Below are positions 61,495 through 64,000 of a stretch of 64,000 bases of DNA, in pieces; the stretch's first letter is position 1; the number at the start of each line of letters is the position of its first letter. A program made the position numbers and the translations under genes. Source of the DNA: Bacteroidales bacterium (GTDB lineage Bacteria > Bacteroidota > Bacteroidia > Bacteroidales > GCA-2748055); the NCBI GenBank assembly GCA_029210725.1, contig JARGFM010000011.1:12390-76389 (forward strand), read 5' to 3'. The notes beneath the pieces were generated by a model that had not been told where the DNA came from, ran no database searches, and was given only the letters and a program-made list of their open reading frames with translations.

Positions 61495-62676
61495 ATGGCG
61501 CTGATCCTGTTCGATGATCACTCCTGGGACAACCTGCTTCCCCTTACCTTCACCCGTCCGGTTTCGGAGCTCAGGATCGGGATTCTGACCATTGCAGAAA
61601 AGTGGGAACATGATCTTAAGATCAAATCCACCCCCCTGACCAGGGAATACCTGCGCGACAAGTTTCCCTGCCGGACCGGGTCGGATAATCTCTACGTGAA
61701 CAGCACCCTTTTACCCGACAGGGAGATCGTCGCTGCCATTCAGAATCTGCAGGATAAGCAGGCTGTTGTGAAGAACGGCGTTTTGCTGGCAGCCCGGACC
61801 AGCGAGAAGCCGGAACCAGGGTTTGATCCGGATAAATGGATCGCTAAGGGAAAAGAGTATGGCGCTGAGCTTTCATGGGTGGACTACCCCTGGAAGATCT
61901 TTCGTCTGAACGGACAGGAGATTGAGGCTGATTTCCTCAGGATCTCCGGGGGAAGAAAGAGCGAAAAACTGAATGATAGCGTACGGGTGGATCAACCCGG
62001 GAGGGTATTTGTGGAACCCGGGTTCAGCGGAGGGTACTTTACCCTGAATGCCTCACGGGGCCCTGTCTATCTGGGTAAGGACAGCGAGATCATGGAGGGA
62101 AGCCTGATACGGGGACCTTTTGCGCTTTGCGAGGGGGCCGTGGTAAAGATGGGTGCCAGAATCTATGGGCCCACCACCATCGGGCCCTACAGTAAAGTGG
62201 GAGGAGAGATTAATAATTCGGTTCTGCTGGGGAATTCCAATAAAGCCCATGATGGTTTTCTGGGGAATTCGGTGATAGGTGAATGGTGCAACCTGGGAGC
62301 CGACACGAACAATTCCAACCTGAAAAATAACTACGCCGAAGTGAAAATCTGGAACTACCCCTCCGGCACCTTTATCCCTACCGGAAATCAGTTTTGCGGA
62401 CTGATCATGGGCGATCATTCCAAGTGCGGGATCAATACCATGTTTAACACCGGTACCGTGGTAGGCGTTTCTGCCAATATCTTCGGACCCGGCTTCCCCC
62501 CCGCCTTTATTCCTTCCTTCAGCTGGGGAGGTGCAGAGGGGTTTAGCGAATACCGGATGGAAAAGGTCCTGGAGACCGCCAACCTGGTTATGGAACGCAG
62601 GGGAATGCAGCTATCACAGGATGACCGGGAGATCCTGAATCATATAAGCCAGTACAGTCTGGCTTTCCGGAGCTGA
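61495..62676 (+). CDS. GlmU-family putative sugar nucleotidyltransferase
   Basis: 393 residues. LILFDDHSWDNLLPLTFTRPVSELRIGILTI is the distinctive N-terminus of the Bacteroidota GlmU-like family; the usual LAAGxGTRM loop is missing. The C-terminal half is a left-handed beta helix with hexapeptide repeats (GPVYLGKDSEIMEGSLIRG, GEINNSVLLGNSNKAHDGFLGNSVIG) and an acyltransferase-like GVSANIFGPGFPP. It may make a UDP-sugar or acetylated sugar for wall or polysaccharide synthesis. Confidence 0.85.
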   Translation: MALILFDDHSWDNLLPLTFTRPVSELRIGILTIAEKWEHDLKIKSTPLTREYLRDKFPCRTGSDNLYVNSTLLPDREIVAAIQNLQDKQAVVKNGVLLAARTSEKPEPGFDPDKWIAKGKEYGAELSWVDYPWKIFRLNGQEIEADFLRISGGRKSEKLNDSVRVDQPGRVFVEPGFSGGYFTLNASRGPVYLGKDSEIMEGSLIRGPFALCEGAVVKMGARIYGPTTIGPYSKVGGEINNSVLLGNSNKAHDGFLGNSVIGEWCNLGADTNNSNLKNNYAEVKIWNYPSGTFIPTGNQFCGLIMGDHSKCGINTMFNTGTVVGVSANIFGPGFPPAFIPSFSWGGAEGFSEYRMEKVLETANLVMERRGMQLSQDDREILNHISQYSLAFRS

Positions 62677-62677
62677 T

Positions 62678-64000
62678 CTACAAATCCAGAATGTCGTCAA
62701 AATCCTCACTGAGCTTGATATCCTTCTGCCAGTCGTAAAGGGTAAGTCCCCTCAGGTCAAAGTAGTAGTCCCAATAATTTCTCATGGCCTCCACATAGCC
62801 TCTGCGGGCCACATCCTTCTCCTCGAGTGCCACATTCAGATCGAGCACATCGATCTTCCCTATTAAGAAACGCTGTTTGGTCACTTCGTAGCGAAGATCG
62901 GCAATGGTATCGGCCTTGGCTGCGATGGCCACCTGGTCGTCCTGCAGGTTGAACTGCATCACCTGCAGGAAAATATTCTCATTGAAATCGATCAGCGACT
63001 GGCTGACGTCCATTTTTACCACCTCTTCGGCCGACTGGGCCATGCGGTACCTCCCCTTTCCAAGGCCCCAATCCAGGATGGGAATCTGAACCCCCACCTC
63101 AACACGCTGCTGCCGGGCCATATCCGTATAGGCGCTGCGCAGATCCTCATTGACTCCACTGAAGCCGATCTGTGCAAACAGGTCGCCCCGGATCCCCTTT
63201 TGCGACCGGGCCTCGGCCACCGCCCGTTCAGCCTCCAGCAGTTGCTGTTCCATGGTCAGGATCTCCGGATTATTCTCTCTGGCTTCGGTCAGTGTCCTGT
63301 TATAATCCATGGTAATCTCCGGAACCTCTCTGGGGAGGACCAGCTTCAGGCTCACTCTTTCGTTGAACCCCAGAAAGGAACGAAGCCTCGACTTCCGTAA
63401 TTCCAGATCGATGGTGGCCTCATTATATTGCGTTTCCGAATTAAGACGGCTGAGTTCCAGTTGTAAAAGATCGTTCTCCGCAATGGTCCCCAGCTGGTAA
63501 CGACCCTGGGCAATCTGATATAGGGTGTCTGAATTGGCCAGGTTCTTCTGAGCAATCTCCAGGTTGATCTGGGCCAGGGCCAGGTCAAAGAAATACCTCA
63601 CCGACTGCTGACTTACACGTTCCATGGTATTGATATAGGTCAGCTGGGCCGCCTCATACTTCATCGGTTCAATCTTCCGGTCCCACTTAAACTCATTGTA
63701 CCCGTTGATGGGCTGCATAAATCCTATGGTTACCGGGTAAGAAAGATATTTGGTCGGTGGCTCCTCTCCGAAATTATCGTTCCGCTGGAGCTGGGAGGAG
63801 ACAAATACCCGTCCGCCGGTGAGCCAGATATTCTGGTTCAGCTGCATATCCAGGGAAGTCCTCATAAAGGAACGTTCCACAAACTCTTCTGTCCCATCGG
63901 GTTGTATCACACTCTCGGTGGCATTGGTCAGTGAGGGCAGGGTTCCCTCCAGGGTCAGGCCTGGCCTGGTGCTTGCCTTGTGGGCCCTGAACTCCCAATA
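62678..64000 (-). CDS. TolC-family outer membrane protein, 5' end beyond the window
   Basis: 441 residues visible; the frame is open to base 64000 (reading into NIWLTGGRVFVSSQLQRND from upstream residues), so the N-terminus with its signal peptide is outside. Long heptad-rich helices (YFFDLALAQINLEIAQKNLANSDTLYQIAQGRYQLGTIAENDLLQLELSRL) occur twice, in the outer membrane efflux protein pattern. It would form a trimeric channel for efflux or type I export with a pump located outside the window. The N-terminal half has an atypical beta-like stretch (FEEFVERSF...NQNIWLTGGRV). Confidence 0.85.
   Translation of the reverse strand, partial: YWEFRAHKASTRPGLTLEGTLPSLTNATESVIQPDGTEEFVERSFMRTSLDMQLNQNIWLTGGRVFVSSQLQRNDNFGEEPPTKYLSYPVTIGFMQPINGYNEFKWDRKIEPMKYEAAQLTYINTMERVSQQSVRYFFDLALAQINLEIAQKNLANSDTLYQIAQGRYQLGTIAENDLLQLELSRLNSETQYNEATIDLELRKSRLRSFLGFNERVSLKLVLPREVPEITMDYNRTLTEARENNPEILTMEQQLLEAERAVAEARSQKGIRGDLFAQIGFSGVNEDLRSAYTDMARQQRVEVGVQIPILDWGLGKGRYRMAQSAEEVVKMDVSQSLIDFNENIFLQVMQFNLQDDQVAIAAKADTIADLRYEVTKQRFLIGKIDVLDLNVALEEKDVARRGYVEAMRNYWDYYFDLRGLTLYDWQKDIKLSEDFDDILDL

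Noticed and set aside
1-64000. Insertion sequences, prophage, rRNA operon or CRISPR array
   Set aside because: No transposase, integrase, phage gene, rRNA sequence or regularly spaced repeat was found.

Overview
The window looks like a chromosomal segment of a bacterium of the phylum Bacteroidota, probably a marine or sediment Bacteroidales/Marinilabiliales-type organism. The evidence is a type IX secretion sorting domain of each main type, the parA-parB-DUF5683-mltD gene order, an alternative complex III (ActABCDEF), cydAB preceded by DUF4492, a GlmU-like protein of the Bacteroidota type, and promoters matching the Bacteroidota consensus TTTG-N19-TAnnTTTG. Shine-Dalgarno sequences are mostly absent. 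Genes are densely packed, often with 1-11 base overlaps. Species-level placement is not possible from the sequence alone.

Layout. 1-1.7 kb: the end of a large secreted repeat protein. 1.8-8.0 kb (+): grpE-dnaJ, an ABC exporter pair, a Ppx/GppA phosphatase and a sigma-54-type response regulator without an HTH. 8.0-15.0 kb (-): parA-parB-DUF5683-mltD followed by an SGNH hydrolase and an MBOAT acyltransferase, so chromosome segregation is linked to wall turnover and O-acetylation. 15.1-20.2 kb: lipid kinase, glutaminyl cyclase, HAD hydrolase, cysteine synthesis (cysE, cysK) and pssA. 20.2-23.2 kb (-): cytochrome bd oxidase (DUF4492-cydA-cydB) plus an unlisted 40-residue membrane ORF. 23.4-28.9 kb (+): SCO, a caa3-type oxidase in the order I-III-IV-II, heme O synthase and a copper-type HMA lipoprotein. 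29-37.6 kb (-): UbiA-like protein and complete alternative complex III, which would pass electrons from menaquinol to the neighbouring caa3 oxidase. 37.8-46.2 kb: transporters, thyA-folA, and a GT2/flippase/GT-C-like glycosylation module.

46.5-53.4 kb is the accessory part. It holds a PadR repressor controlling a membrane protein with two GldL-like FKxMHWPGAG motifs, with an AT-rich palindrome placed exactly on the -33 element. Next come two small genes (one a degenerate HNH protein) and a GG-motif peptide, both preceded by the same 40-base element. These are followed by a secreted, membrane-anchored TPR-CHAT caspase-like protease, convergent with an anti-sigma-like TPR membrane protein and its ECF sigma factor. 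I regard the peptide / CHAT protease / anti-sigma / sigma set as the best candidate for an undescribed signalling system.

53.4-64 kb: VTT membrane protein, tRNA-His, a surface polysaccharide block (GT4, methyltransferase, flippase), Bax-inhibitor-like protein, class V aminotransferase, YghO-like protein, ribosomal protein L31 type B with a textbook promoter and terminator, GlmU-like protein, and a TolC-family protein cut by the window end. No rRNA, CRISPR array, insertion sequence or prophage was seen.
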